Positions 44,015 through 53,276 of a stretch of 64,000 bases of DNA are shown in pieces. Positions within the stretch are counted from its first letter, which is position 1. The number at the start of each line of letters is the position of its first letter. Source of the DNA: Pseudoclavibacter sp. CFCC 11306. GTDB lineage: Bacteria > Actinomycetota > Actinomycetes > Actinomycetales > Microbacteriaceae. The position numbers and the translations under genes were made by a program. The stretch is from NCBI RefSeq assembly GCF_008831235.1, contig NZ_WBKF01000003.1, positions 186,001-250,000 on the forward strand, in the 5' to 3' direction. The notes beneath the pieces are model-generated. The model was given only the letters and a program-made list of their open reading frames with translations. It had not been told where the DNA came from and did no database searches.

Positions 44015-45042
44015 ATGATCGTTCCCATCGTGCTCGCTGCCAGTGGCGTGTTCTGCTTCGTGCGCGATGCCCGGATGCTGCGCACCGGGGTGCTCTGGCT
44101 CGCGGCTCTCGCGATGACCGTGCCCACCGCAATCGCTCTGGTGCGCCCGCAGGCGAGAGCGACAGCGGCTCTCCGATTCTCGGCTGGGTCATGCTCTCTC
44201 TGCTGGGAGCGATGCTGCTGATGGTGCTGGTGCTGACCCTCTACCTCATCGTCAACGGTCTCACCATGCTGCGACGCGAGCAGCGCACACTCGCCAATCT
44301 GCTGTCGCTGGCGACCGGCCTCGCGATGCTGGCATACACCGCAGCCTGCGTCGCTGCCGTTCTGGCTCAGAGCCAGTGGACGATGATCTGGCTGATTCTG
44401 CTGCTGCCGCCGATCGGCTACGTGGCCTTCGCATTCACCGCCTATCTGCTCTACTCGCTGGTCTACGCCTCCGTGGCGTGGCATCGCTCCGAGCGTGCGG
44501 CCGCGGTGATCGTCTTGGGCGCCGGTCTGCGCGACGGCGAGGTCACTCCCCTGATCGAACAGCGCATTCGTGCCGGCCTCAGGGTGCGCGAGCGCTGCCT
44601 GAAGCACGATGGGCGGGCCCCGCTGATGGTGGCGTCGGGCGGGCAGGGGCCTGACGAGCCACGCAGCGAGGCGGATGCCATGGCTGAGCGGCTGCGGGCG
44701 CTCGGCGTGCCTGATGATCAGATCGCGATCGAAGACCGTTCCCGCACCACAGAGCAGAACCTGCGGTTCTCCCAAGACCTGCTGCAGGCACGCGACGTAC
44801 GCGGCCCCCTCGTGGCGACCACCAGCGACTACCATGCGTTTCGTGCCGCAATGCTGCTGCGCCGTCTGGGCATCCCAGGGCAGGCAGTCGGCGGCCACAC
44901 GGCTCGCTACTATCGCCCCAGCGCCACGATCCGTGAGTTCATCGCCGTGCTGCGCGACAGTCTGGCGCTCAACGTCACGATGCTCGGGCTGCTCGCGCTG
45001 CCGATGCTCGTCGGCGCGGTCGTTGCAATCTTCCGACTCTGA
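44015..45042 (+). pseudogene. YdcF/DUF218-like membrane protein, probable frameshift near 44155
   Basis: The ATG at 44015, after GAGAGG, opens a frame with two TM segments (IVPIVLAASGVFCFV and VLWLAALAMTVPTAIAL) that loses sense after about 44150. A second frame, open from about 44150, reads ESDSGSPILGWVMLSLLG and continues to 45042 with more TM helices and a full DUF218 domain (VIVLGAGLRDGEV, RTTEQNLRFSQDLL, TTSDYHAFRAAMLL). One missing base in a GCNGAGAGC context would join them. Alternatively, translation starts at the ATG at 44191 and only the second part is made (283 residues). DUF218 proteins are envelope-associated and of uncertain function. Confidence 0.65.
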
Positions 45043-45214
45043 TTCGCCGAAGGCTCCTCACACGACGACTTTGGAGGTAATCTCCGAACACAGACCGTCG
45101 TTTCTGTGCAAAGACAGGAATCTCACAAGTTGTGCCCCGATACTCTGAAAGCAGGTCGACGTCAGCGGAGACGCCCAGTCCCCGCCTCTTCGACACGCAC
45201 ATCTGGAGGTATCC

Positions 45215-46921
45215 GTGACCATGACATCTCGCCCGTGGATCGATTCCTACGCTGAGGGCGTCCCCGCTGACATTCCCGAGCGCTATGACACGCTCTCGCA
45301 CGCCTTCGAGCGCAGCGTCACGACGTATTCCCAACGAGTCGCCACAGACTTCCTCGGCGGCACGCTCACCTATGCCGACCTCGGCGCCCAGGTGCATGGG
45401 CTCGCACAGGCCCTGCTCGACCTCGGCGTGGAGCGCGGAGACCGCGTGGCCCTTGTGATGCCGAACTGCCCGCAGCACGTCGTCGCGTTCTATGCCGTAC
45501 TGCGCATCGGTGCGGTCGTGGTCGAGCACAACCCGCAGTACACCGCCGCCGAGCTCGGCGCACAGTTCGCCGACCACGGCGCCCGAGTGGCGATCGTGTG
45601 GGATTCCGTCGCCGACCTCGTCGCCGGTTTCCCGGCCGACCGTCGCCCCGAGCACCTGATCGCGGTCAACCTCATCGAGGCGCTGCCGCTGCGCTCCCGC
45701 CTCGCGCTGCGCCTGCCGATCAGCCGGGCGCGCACGATGCGCGCCGCCCTGTCATCTCCGGGTGAGGCGGCCGTGCTGAGCTTTCACGACCTCACCGAGC
45801 TCACCGCGCCGGTCCCTGCCGACTGGCCGATGCCGGCACTCGGCGATCTCGCCGCCCTGCAGTACACCTCTGGCACCACAGGCCGTCCGAAGGCGGCCAT
45901 GCTGACCCACCGCAATCTGCGTTCGAACGAGCTGATGGGCGAGGCATGGGTGCCGGGCCTGCGGCGCGGCCAAGAGGTCTTCGCCTGCGTGCTCCCTTTC
46001 TTCCACGCCTACGGGCTCACCCTCTGCCTCGCCTACGGCATCGCCATGGGCGCGACGCTGGCGCTGCAGCCAAAGTTCGACCTCGACTTGCTGATCGCCG
46101 CACAGCGTCGACGGCCCATCACCTTTCTGCCAGCCGTGCCGCCGATCTACGATCGCCTCTGCTCGGCGGCCGAAGCCGGTCGCGTCGATCTGCACTCGGT
46201 GCGATTCTCGATCAGCGGTGCCATGACGCTGCACACCGATCTGGTCGACCGCTGGGAGCGTCTCAGCGGCGGGCTGCTCGTCGAGGGCTACGGCATGACC
46301 GAGGCGTCTCCGATCATCGCAGGCAATCCGATCGGCCCGAGCCGCCGCCCGGGCACCGTGGGCGTGCCGTTTCCGAGCACCGACATCCGCATCGCCGAGA
46401 TTGACGACCCGCACGCGGATGCTGCGCCGGGCAGCGAGGGCGAGCTGCTGGTACGCGGCCCGCAGGTCTTCGCCGGCTACTGGCAGCGCCCGGAGCTCAC
46501 CGCAGAGACACTGATCGACGGCGAGTGGCTGCGCACCGGCGACATCGTGGTGCAGGCCGAAGACGGCTACCTCAGCATCGTCGACCGCAGCAAAGAGCTC
46601 ATCGTGACCGGCGGCTTCAACGTTTCGCCTTCAGAGGTCGAGGCGGTGCTGTGCACCCATCACGACGTTCGTGCCGCCGCCGTCGTCGGGGAGCGACTTG
46701 AGAGCGGCAACGAACGGGTCACCGCAGCTCTGGTGCTGCGCGACGGAGCCGCTCTCGACCGCGAGACGCTGGCGGAGCACTGCCGGCGCACGCTGGCGCG
46801 GTACAAGGTGCCGCGCGCGTTCGTCGTGGTCGAGTCTCTGCCGACCTCGATGCTCGGCAAGGTGCTGCGCCGTGCGGTGCGCGAGCAGCTGTTCGCAACG
46901 AGCACTCCCGCAGTGAGCTGA
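45215..46921 (+). CDS. fadD: Long-chain fatty acid-CoA ligase
   Basis: This 568-residue acyl-AMP-forming ligase has the P-loop YTSGTTGRPKAAMLTHRN, the YGMTEAS adenine motif, GEWLRTGDI, DRSKELIVTGGFNV and the C-terminal catalytic Lys in TSMLGKVLRRA. It activates fatty acids with ATP and CoA for beta-oxidation or lipid synthesis. The GTG at 45215 is 5 nt after GGAGG; an ATG at 45221 is also possible. It is convergent with rdgB. Confidence 0.9.
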   Translation: MTMTSRPWIDSYAEGVPADIPERYDTLSHAFERSVTTYSQRVATDFLGGTLTYADLGAQVHGLAQALLDLGVERGDRVALVMPNCPQHVVAFYAVLRIGAVVVEHNPQYTAAELGAQFADHGARVAIVWDSVADLVAGFPADRRPEHLIAVNLIEALPLRSRLALRLPISRARTMRAALSSPGEAAVLSFHDLTELTAPVPADWPMPALGDLAALQYTSGTTGRPKAAMLTHRNLRSNELMGEAWVPGLRRGQEVFACVLPFFHAYGLTLCLAYGIAMGATLALQPKFDLDLLIAAQRRRPITFLPAVPPIYDRLCSAAEAGRVDLHSVRFSISGAMTLHTDLVDRWERLSGGLLVEGYGMTEASPIIAGNPIGPSRRPGTVGVPFPSTDIRIAEIDDPHADAAPGSEGELLVRGPQVFAGYWQRPELTAETLIDGEWLRTGDIVVQAEDGYLSIVDRSKELIVTGGFNVSPSEVEAVLCTHHDVRAAAVVGERLESGNERVTAALVLRDGAALDRETLAEHCRRTLARYKVPRAFVVVESLPTSMLGKVLRRAVREQLFATSTPAVS

Positions 46922-46935
46922 ACCTTCGGGTTCAG
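46918..46935. terminator. UUCG hairpin across two convergent stop codons
   Basis: CTGAACC-TTCG-GGTTCAG contains the fadD stop (46919-46921) in one arm and the rdgB stop (46932-46934) in the other, so it can serve both genes. Confidence 0.6.
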
Positions 46936-47543
46936 GCTCCGAACTCGTCACGCAGAATCGGCACCAGCGCCCGAAAGGCGCGGGCGCGATGCGAGAGCGA
47001 GTTCTTCTCGTCGGCGCTGAGCTCTGCCGACGAGCGGTGCTCGCCGCGCGGCAGGAAGATCGGATCGTAGCCGAAGCCGCCGTCGCCGCGCTCGTCACGC
47101 AGCAGACTGCCCGGCCAGCGCCCGATGACGGTGTGCTCCCGCTGGGGCAGCCCTGCCTCTGAGGGAATCACCAGCGCGATGGCGCAGACGAACTCGGCTG
47201 CACGATGCTCGTCGGGGACGTCGGCGAGCTGCTGCAGCAGGAGTCGACGGTTGAACTCGTCGCCGGCCTGTGTTCCTCCCCAGCGCGCAGAGAAAATGCC
47301 GGGCGACCCGCCCAGCACGTCGACGGCGATGCCGCTGTCGTCGGCGAACGTGGGTCTCCCGTCGTGACGGGCGGCGGCCCGGGCTTTGATCAGCGCGTTC
47401 TCTTCGAAGGTGACCCCGCTCTCGACGGGTTCAGGCCCCTCGTACGACTCGACTTCGGCGCCAGGCAGTGCCTGAGCGACGATGCGGCGAAACTCTGTGA
47501 GCTTGTGCGCGTTGTGACTGGCGAGAATCAATGACTGGCCCAT
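46932..47543 (-). CDS. rdgB: XTP/dITP pyrophosphatase (Ham1/RdgB)
   Basis: The 203-residue protein cleans the nucleotide pool of ITP, dITP and XTP. Family motifs: ASHNAHKLTEFR at the N-terminus, TFEENALIKARAAA, FADDSGIAVDVLGGSPG, and GGFGYDPIFLP near the C-terminus. The ATG at 47543 gives the normal length. GACAAT lies 7 nt upstream and no Shine-Dalgarno is seen, so it may be leaderless. Confidence 0.95.
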   Translation of the reverse strand: MGQSLILASHNAHKLTEFRRIVAQALPGAEVESYEGPEPVESGVTFEENALIKARAAARHDGRPTFADDSGIAVDVLGGSPGIFSARWGGTQAGDEFNRRLLLQQLADVPDEHRAAEFVCAIALVIPSEAGLPQREHTVIGRWPGSLLRDERGDGGFGYDPIFLPRGEHRSSAELSADEKNSLSHRARAFRALVPILRDEFGA

Positions 47544-47626
47544 GCGGCCAATTGTCTCACGGGCCGATGTCCAGGCACGACGAGAACGCTCCCCAAAATA
47601 CATGTCTGAACAGGTGCACTTGCGTG

Positions 47627-47632
47627 TAGAGT
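47627..47632 (+). promoter_or_regulatory. -10 hexamer for leaderless pncB
   Basis: TAGAGT lies 6 nt before the ATG at 47639. Confidence 0.5.
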
Positions 47633-47638
47633 GACTTC

Positions 47639-48970
47639 ATGCGCACCACGAACGTGTCTTCCATCACCACGGCGGCATCGACCGCTCTGCTCACCGACCG
47701 TTACGAGCTCACCATGCTCGACGCAGCCCTGCACGACGGCACCGCAGACGTCCCGAGTCTGTTCGAGCTCTTCGCGCGCCGCCTGCCGAACGGGCGACGA
47801 TACGGCGTGGTTGCCGGCACCGGTCGCCTGCTCGAAGCGGTGCGTGACTTCCGCTTCACCGACGAACAGCTGCGCTTTCTGCGCGATGGCAAAGTGGTGC
47901 GCCCCGATACCGTCGACTGGCTGGCCGACTACCGTTTCGACGGCAACGCCTTCGGCTATCGCGAGGGCGAGCTCTACTTCAACCACTCTCCCCTGCTGAC
48001 CTTCGAGACCGACTTCGCTCACGGCGTCGTGCTCGAGACTCTGGCGCTGAGCGTATACAACTACGACTCCGCCGTCGCGAGCGCCGCCAGCCGCATGTTC
48101 ACCGCAGCCCACGGGCGCCCACTCGCCGAGATGGGCTCGCGACGCATGAACGAGATCGCGGCCGTCGCCGGCACTCGTGCCGCCTACATCGCCGGTTTCG
48201 CGGCCAGCTCCAACCTCGAGGCGGGACGCCGCTGGGGCATCCCCACGATGGGCACCGCTGCCCACGCCTGGACGCTGCTGCACGACAGCGAGGAGGCGGC
48301 GTTCCGTGCGCAGATCGAAGCGATGGGCGTCGATACGACGCTGCTCGTCGACACCTACGACATCACACAGGGTGTCGAGACCGCGGTGCGCGTCGCCGGG
48401 CCGAAGCTCGGCGGGGTGCGCATCGACTCCGGAGACCTCTCAAGCACGGTCGCCGCGGTTCGTCAGCAGCTCGACAGCCTCGGCGCCACCGAGACGAAGA
48501 TCACCGTCACGAACGATCTGGACGAATACGCGCTCGCCGCGCTGCAGGCGTGCCCGGTCGACAGCTACGGCGTGGGCACGTCGGTGCTGACCGGTTCAGG
48601 GCATCCCACAGCAGGCATGGTCTACAAACTGACCAGCCGACAGAACGCCGACGGCTCCTGGACACCGGTGCAGAAGACCAGTGCAGGCAAGGCGCACCAA
48701 GGCGGGCGCAAGGATGCCGCACGTCGGATCAACGCGCGAGGGCGCGCAACAGCCGAGATCATCGCGGTCGAGAAGTCTGCGGCCCGCGACGCGAACGACC
48801 GTTCGCTGCTGGTGCCGCTGATCACGAAGGGCGAGGCCAATCAGGCGTACGTCGGGGTGAACGGCACACGCGCTGCGCGCGAACACCACCAAGAGGTGCT
48901 GCAGGAGCTGCCGGCCAACGGTCGCCGTCTCTCGAAGGGCGACCCGGCCATCCCCAGCCTTTTCGAGTAG
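47639..48970 (+). CDS. pncB: Nicotinate phosphoribosyltransferase
   Basis: NAPRTase (443 residues) converts nicotinate and PRPP to nicotinate mononucleotide in NAD salvage. Segments: LLTDRYELTMLDAAL, FELFARRLPNGRRYGVVAG, SRRMNEIAAVAGTRAAYIAG, GTAAHAW with the catalytic-His region, DTYDITQGVETAV and GGVRIDSGDL. Its 3' end is duplicated in tandem (17 bp). Together with PnuC (55802-56617) it gives two entry points for NAD precursors. Confidence 0.94.
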   Translation: MRTTNVSSITTAASTALLTDRYELTMLDAALHDGTADVPSLFELFARRLPNGRRYGVVAGTGRLLEAVRDFRFTDEQLRFLRDGKVVRPDTVDWLADYRFDGNAFGYREGELYFNHSPLLTFETDFAHGVVLETLALSVYNYDSAVASAASRMFTAAHGRPLAEMGSRRMNEIAAVAGTRAAYIAGFAASSNLEAGRRWGIPTMGTAAHAWTLLHDSEEAAFRAQIEAMGVDTTLLVDTYDITQGVETAVRVAGPKLGGVRIDSGDLSSTVAAVRQQLDSLGATETKITVTNDLDEYALAALQACPVDSYGVGTSVLTGSGHPTAGMVYKLTSRQNADGSWTPVQKTSAGKAHQGGRKDAARRINARGRATAEIIAVEKSAARDANDRSLLVPLITKGEANQAYVGVNGTRAAREHHQEVLQELPANGRRLSKGDPAIPSLFE

Positions 48971-48989
48971 CCAGCCTTTTCGAGCAGCC
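48956..48989. repeat. 17-bp tandem duplication at the end of pncB
   Basis: AGCCTTTTCGAGTAGCC, which contains the pncB stop, is followed directly by a copy with a single C-for-T change. Confidence 0.75.
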
Positions 48990-48997
48990 GGTCTCTA

Positions 48998-49036
48998 CGA
49001 GTGACCGCTGACGCGACAGAGGTCAGCGGTCACTCG
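48998..49036. terminator. Bidirectional terminator between pncB and DUF3039
   Basis: A perfect 15-bp stem (CGAGTGACCGCTGAC and its complement) with a 9-nt loop. One arm contains the DUF3039 stop codon. Confidence 0.8.
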
Positions 49037-49323
49037 TCGCGCATACGCTCGTAGATCTCTTTGCACTCAGGGCAGACCGGAAACTTGCTCGGGTCGCGCC
49101 CGGGCGTCCAGATCTTGCCGCACAGCGCGCGCACCGGAGTGCCGTTGACGGCCGACTCCATGATCTTCTCTTTCTGCACATAGTGTGCGAAGCGATCGTG
49201 GTCGCCGTCTTCTTCGAGCTCCTGCATCTCACGCTCGAGCACGGCGACGCTGCCCGAGTCGAACTCACGCTCGAGCTCGCGCAGCGGATCGTCGTCTCCA
49301 GAGTGATCCGTGATCGACGTCAT
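49030..49323 (-). CDS. DUF3039 zinc-binding protein
   Basis: The 97-residue protein has an acidic N-terminal half and a C-terminal zinc-knuckle pattern: ALCGKIWTPGRDPSKF then PVCPECKEIYERM, i.e. C-x(17)-C-x2-C. DUF3039 is an actinobacterial family of unknown function, often beside pncB. SD GGAAGGAA lies about 7 nt before the ATG at 49323. Confidence 0.88.
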   Translation of the reverse strand: MTSITDHSGDDDPLRELEREFDSGSVAVLEREMQELEEDGDHDRFAHYVQKEKIMESAVNGTPVRALCGKIWTPGRDPSKFPVCPECKEIYERMRDE

Positions 49324-49369
49324 GATCGGTTCCTTCCGTCCGAGCCGTGCTCGCCTCGGCCGGACTTCG

Positions 49370-50983
49370 TCATTGCGCCGAAGCCTCAAGGGTGATCTCG
49401 GTGCTCTGCGTCTGGCCGTTGCGCACGTACTCAACCGTGATCTTAGTGCCGGGACCGTTCTGACGCACAGTGCCGATGAGGTGCGACGAACTTGTGATGC
49501 GCACGTCGTCGACCTTGGTGATGATGTCGCCCGCACGCAGACCGGCCTGATCTGCAGGCCCTCCACTGGTCACATCCTTGATCAGAGCGCCGGTGGCGCC
49601 GTCCTGGGCCGTGGCGCTGCTGACCGTCGCGCCCAGCTGCCCGTGCTCTGCCTTGCCGCTCGCCATGAGCTCGCCGGTCACACGCTTGACGACGTTGGCC
49701 GGAATCGCGAACCCCAGGCCGATGCTGCCTGACGAGCTCGACTGCCCGGACGAACTCGTGGCGGTGGCGATCGCCACGTTGAGCCCGATCAGCTCGCCGG
49801 CATCGTTCACCAGCGGCCCGCCCGAGTTGCCGGGGTTGATCGCCGCATCGGTCTGGATCACGGACAGATAGATCGAGTTGTCTGCCGCCGACGAGCTGCC
49901 GCTCTGCGAGCGAGGCTGCTGCTGCTGACTGCCGCCGCCTGAGCCGAAGTTGTTCCAGAAGTCGAAGCCGTTTCCCTGATCGGTGCTGCCGTCTTCGCCC
50001 TCGTTTCCGTCCTGAGCAGCCGACGAGCTCAGCGAGATCGCACGATTGAGCGCCGAGACGATACCGCTGGTGACGGTGTTCTGCAGCCCCTGCGGGGCGC
50101 CGATGGCCACCGCCGTGTCGCCGACGTTGAGCTTGGCCGAGTCGGCGATGGTGATCGGGGTCAGTGCCGGCGGGTTCTTGATCTGGATGACGGCGAGGTC
50201 AGTGGTCGGATCGAGCCCCACGACTGACGCCTCGTAGATGCTGCCGTCGCTCAGTGTGACGCTGAGCTGCGCCTTCGACGACGCGCCGTCGAGGGTGACC
50301 ACGTGCGTGTTCGTCACGATGTGGCCGGAGTTGTCGAGCACGACCCCCGAGCCGGTGCCGGACTCGCTGCCGGTGGTGGCCGAGATCGTAACCACCGAGG
50401 GGCTCGCCTTCGCAGCCGCGGCGGTGATCTGTGTCACACTCTGCGGGTTGTTGATCGTGACGTTCGAGCTGCCCGAGCTGGCGCTCACCGAAGGCTCACC
50501 ATGATTCGAGACCTGCCAGCCGATGGCGGCACCTGTGCCGCCGCCGACCAGCGCCGAGACGAGCGCCGCGATGCCGACCACTTTGGCGATCGAACCGCCG
50601 CTGCGCTTCGCGGTGCCGGGTTGGCCGTCTGCACCGTCGACAGAGCCGCCGTTGAGACCGTCTCCGCCGCCGAAGCCGCCACCGGCAGACGCGCTCGGAT
50701 CGTTCAGCGGCTGGGTCGGGTACGCTTCGGTCGGAAACCGCTGCGTCTGCTGCTCTGGGTATTGCGGCGTCTGAGCCGTCGGCTGCGCCGGTGCGCCGGC
50801 AGAGTCCGACTGCCCCGGTGCGAAGACCGGTGCAGAAGTCGGCGGCGCAGCATAGACCGGGGGCAGCGGAGTGGTCGGCTGCTCGGAGAACGGCTGGCGA
50901 GGGGGAACCTGCTGCGACGCTGCGGCCTCTTGGCGTGCGGGCTCGGCCTGAGGCGACCGAGCGTCCTGATCTTCCGGAGTCAT
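49370..50983 (-). CDS. HtrA/DegP-like membrane-anchored serine protease with PDZ domain
   Basis: The 537-residue protein has a cytoplasmic N-terminus of about 130 residues rich in Pro, Gln and Gly, a single TM helix (about 132-155), a trypsin-like domain with catalytic His (IVTNTHVV), Asp (PTTDLAVIQ) and Ser (NPGNSGGPLV), and a C-terminal PDZ domain (GGPADQAGLRAGDIITKVD). A Gly/Ser/Gln-rich loop is inserted in the protease domain. It is expected to act in envelope protein quality control. Confidence 0.93.
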   Translation of the reverse strand: MTPEDQDARSPQAEPARQEAAASQQVPPRQPFSEQPTTPLPPVYAAPPTSAPVFAPGQSDSAGAPAQPTAQTPQYPEQQTQRFPTEAYPTQPLNDPSASAGGGFGGGDGLNGGSVDGADGQPGTAKRSGGSIAKVVGIAALVSALVGGGTGAAIGWQVSNHGEPSVSASSGSSNVTINNPQSVTQITAAAAKASPSVVTISATTGSESGTGSGVVLDNSGHIVTNTHVVTLDGASSKAQLSVTLSDGSIYEASVVGLDPTTDLAVIQIKNPPALTPITIADSAKLNVGDTAVAIGAPQGLQNTVTSGIVSALNRAISLSSSAAQDGNEGEDGSTDQGNGFDFWNNFGSGGGSQQQQPRSQSGSSSAADNSIYLSVIQTDAAINPGNSGGPLVNDAGELIGLNVAIATATSSSGQSSSSGSIGLGFAIPANVVKRVTGELMASGKAEHGQLGATVSSATAQDGATGALIKDVTSGGPADQAGLRAGDIITKVDDVRITSSSHLIGTVRQNGPGTKITVEYVRNGQTQSTEITLEASAQ

Positions 50984-51075
50984 AAGAATCGTTCCTCTCG
51001 TACATACCCACCGTGCACCTGCATGTTATGAAGCGCCTGTGTCAAAGCTGAGCAAAATCCTGTTGCGACCGAGTC

Positions 51076-51081
51076 TAGAGT
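51076..51081 (+). promoter_or_regulatory. -10 hexamer for leaderless aminotransferase
   Basis: TAGAGT lies 7 nt before the ATG at 51089 but only 1 nt before the ATG at 51083, which favours the second ATG. Confidence 0.45.
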
Positions 51082-51088
51082 TATGGCC

Positions 51089-52318
51089 ATGACTTCACAC
51101 GAGGATTGCGCCCCGCACGAGGAGCGCACACAGCCCTGGCGACACGTTGCGGCAGCGGTCGGTCTGCTGAATGACAAAGGCCAACCGGCTCCGACGGTCT
51201 TCGCAGAGATGACCAATCTCGCAATCGAGACCGGCTCCGTCAACCTCGGTCAGGGCTTCCCCGATGCTTCTGGCCCGCAGATCGTGCTCGACGTGGCCCG
51301 GCAGGCGATCGCCGACGGCGTGAACCAGTACGCGCCGGGCCCAGGCCTCGCCGACCTTCGTCTCGCCGTCGCCGAGCATCAACAACGCTTCTACGGTCTC
51401 GACGTCGACCCCGACAGCGAGGTGCTGATCACCACAGGCGCCACCGAGGCGCTGGCAGCGACGCTGCTCGCACTGACCGGCCCCGGTGACGAGGTCATCA
51501 CGCTCGAGCCCTGCTACGACGCATACACCGCTCTCATCGCCATGGCCGGCGCGCGTCAAGTGCGCGTGCCCCTGACGCCGCCCACATTCGATCTCGACCT
51601 CGACCGACTCGAGCAGGCGTTCTCCGAACGCACCCGCGTCATCCTGTTGAACAACCCCCACAACCCGACCGGCACCGTGATCGGTCGTGCCGCGCTGACC
51701 CGCATCGTCGAGCTGGCCGAGCGCTTCGACGCTTTGATCGTCACCGACGAGGTCTACGAGCACCTGGTCTTCGACGATGCCCGGCACACCAGCATCGCGC
51801 AGATTCCAGGAGCCTCCGACCGTTCGATCACGGTCTCATCTGCTGGCAAGACGTTCTCAGTGACTGGGTGGAAGATCGGCTGGCTGACCGCTCCTGCTCA
51901 TCTGCGCCAAGCGGTGCAGACGGTGAAACAGTTCCTGACGTTCACCACCGGCGCACCGTTCCAGCCTGCTGTCGCGACCGGCCTGCGGCTGCCCAACAGC
52001 GACTACGAGCAGATACGATGCGGGCTGCAGCACGGCCGCGACATCCTGCATGGCGGACTCGTCGCAGCTGGGTTCGACAGCAGCCCCGCCGCCGCTTCGT
52101 ACTTCTGCGTCGCCGACGGGAGCCCCTTGGGATTCGACGATGCGACCGAACTGGCGCGTGTCATGCCCGAACGTTGCGGGGTCGTCGCGATTCCGCTCAC
52201 TGCCTTCGCAGCGCCCGAGAATGCGGAGCTGTACCGCCCGTATCTGCGGTTCGCATTCAGCAAGCGGGATGCCGTGCTGCAGGATGCCGCCGAGCGCCTA
52301 GAGCGACTGCGCGGCTGA
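51089..52318 (+). CDS. Class I/II pyridoxal-phosphate aminotransferase
   Basis: The 409-residue fold-type I PLP enzyme has NPHNPTGTV, TDEVYEHLVF and the PLP lysine in SSAGKTFSVTGWKIGW. The N-terminus (NLGQGFPDASGP, AIADGVNQYAPGPGLADLR) resembles kynurenine/methionine aminotransferases and actinobacterial DapC; the exact substrate is open. Its end overlaps the convergent nitrilase gene by 21 bp. In some genomes such aminotransferases are paired with omega-amidases, which would fit a methionine-salvage role. Confidence 0.88.
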   Translation: MTSHEDCAPHEERTQPWRHVAAAVGLLNDKGQPAPTVFAEMTNLAIETGSVNLGQGFPDASGPQIVLDVARQAIADGVNQYAPGPGLADLRLAVAEHQQRFYGLDVDPDSEVLITTGATEALAATLLALTGPGDEVITLEPCYDAYTALIAMAGARQVRVPLTPPTFDLDLDRLEQAFSERTRVILLNNPHNPTGTVIGRAALTRIVELAERFDALIVTDEVYEHLVFDDARHTSIAQIPGASDRSITVSSAGKTFSVTGWKIGWLTAPAHLRQAVQTVKQFLTFTTGAPFQPAVATGLRLPNSDYEQIRCGLQHGRDILHGGLVAAGFDSSPAAASYFCVADGSPLGFDDATELARVMPERCGVVAIPLTAFAAPENAELYRPYLRFAFSKRDAVLQDAAERLERLRG

Positions 52319-53161
52319 GCCGTCGTCTGGAACGACGACGTCGAGGCGGCGCATCTGCAGTGCGGGATTGTTCGCACGCACCTGGGCGATGCGCTCCAGA
52401 CTGATCTCGGTGCTGAGAAAGGCGCTCTCCGCGCCGGTGGCCGAAAGCACGACGCCCATGGGATCGACGATCAGCGAGCGACCGATGCCGTGTGGGATCG
52501 ACTGCCCCGCTGCCAGCACATAGACGGTGTTCTCGATGGCACGGGCCTGCACCAGCGTGTTCCAGTGATGCTCTTTCAGCGGGCCGCCCACCCACTGCGA
52601 GGGAATCGCCACCAGTTCGACGCCGGCATCGACGATGCGGCGAGTCAGCTCCGGGAACCGCAGGTCATAACAGGTCTGCAGCCCCACTGAGACGCCGTCG
52701 ACTTCGAACACCGGAGCGCTGCCCTCCAGCGAACCGCGCACCACCCAGTCGGACTCTCTGTGCCCGAACGCGTCGAACAGGTGCACCTTGCTGTACGAAC
52801 ACTCGATGTCTCCGTCTGGGCCGACGGCCACGACGGTGTTCGAGAACTTGTCGGCGACCTCGCTCTCGGCGACGAGTCCCGCCACGATGTGCATTCGATG
52901 TTCGCGAGCAAGGCGCCCCAGAGTCGTGACGAAGGGTCCGTCGAGCGATTCTGCGTTGGCGACGTAGTCTGCGCCCAGACGCCCGTTGAAGTACGAGGCG
53001 TACTCGGGAAAGACGATCAGTGAGGCGTCACGGTCGGCGGCCTCCTGCACATACATCGTGATCTGCCGCAGGTTCTCCTGTTTGTCGGTCGTCGGGCCGA
53101 ACTGCCCGGCGGCGATCGTGACGGTGTTGTTCAGCCAGAGTGAGTCCTCCGGAGTGGCCAC
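52298..53161 (-). CDS. Carbon-nitrogen hydrolase (nitrilase superfamily, omega-amidase-like)
   Basis: This 287-residue cytosolic hydrolase shows the nitrilase triad: Glu in IVFPEYASYF, Lys in SYSKVHLFDAFG and Cys in GLQTCYDLRFPEL. The last motif and KVHLFDAF resemble Nit1/Nit2 enzymes that hydrolyse deaminated glutathione or alpha-ketoglutaramate. The GTG start follows GGAAGGA. The adjacent aminotransferase suggests cooperation in clearing alpha-ketoacid amides; this is inference. Confidence 0.9.
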   Translation of the reverse strand: MATPEDSLWLNNTVTIAAGQFGPTTDKQENLRQITMYVQEAADRDASLIVFPEYASYFNGRLGADYVANAESLDGPFVTTLGRLAREHRMHIVAGLVAESEVADKFSNTVVAVGPDGDIECSYSKVHLFDAFGHRESDWVVRGSLEGSAPVFEVDGVSVGLQTCYDLRFPELTRRIVDAGVELVAIPSQWVGGPLKEHHWNTLVQARAIENTVYVLAAGQSIPHGIGRSLIVDPMGVVLSATGAESAFLSTEISLERIAQVRANNPALQMRRLDVVVPDDGSAAQSL

Positions 53162-53276
53162 AGCGATCCTTCCCCACGCCTGCTGCAGGCGCGCACCGGC
53201 TCAGTCTATCGGGCAGCGGGACGAGCGCGCGCAGACCCGTGACCGGGCATACTACCCGCAGGCGACGAGCGACGGC

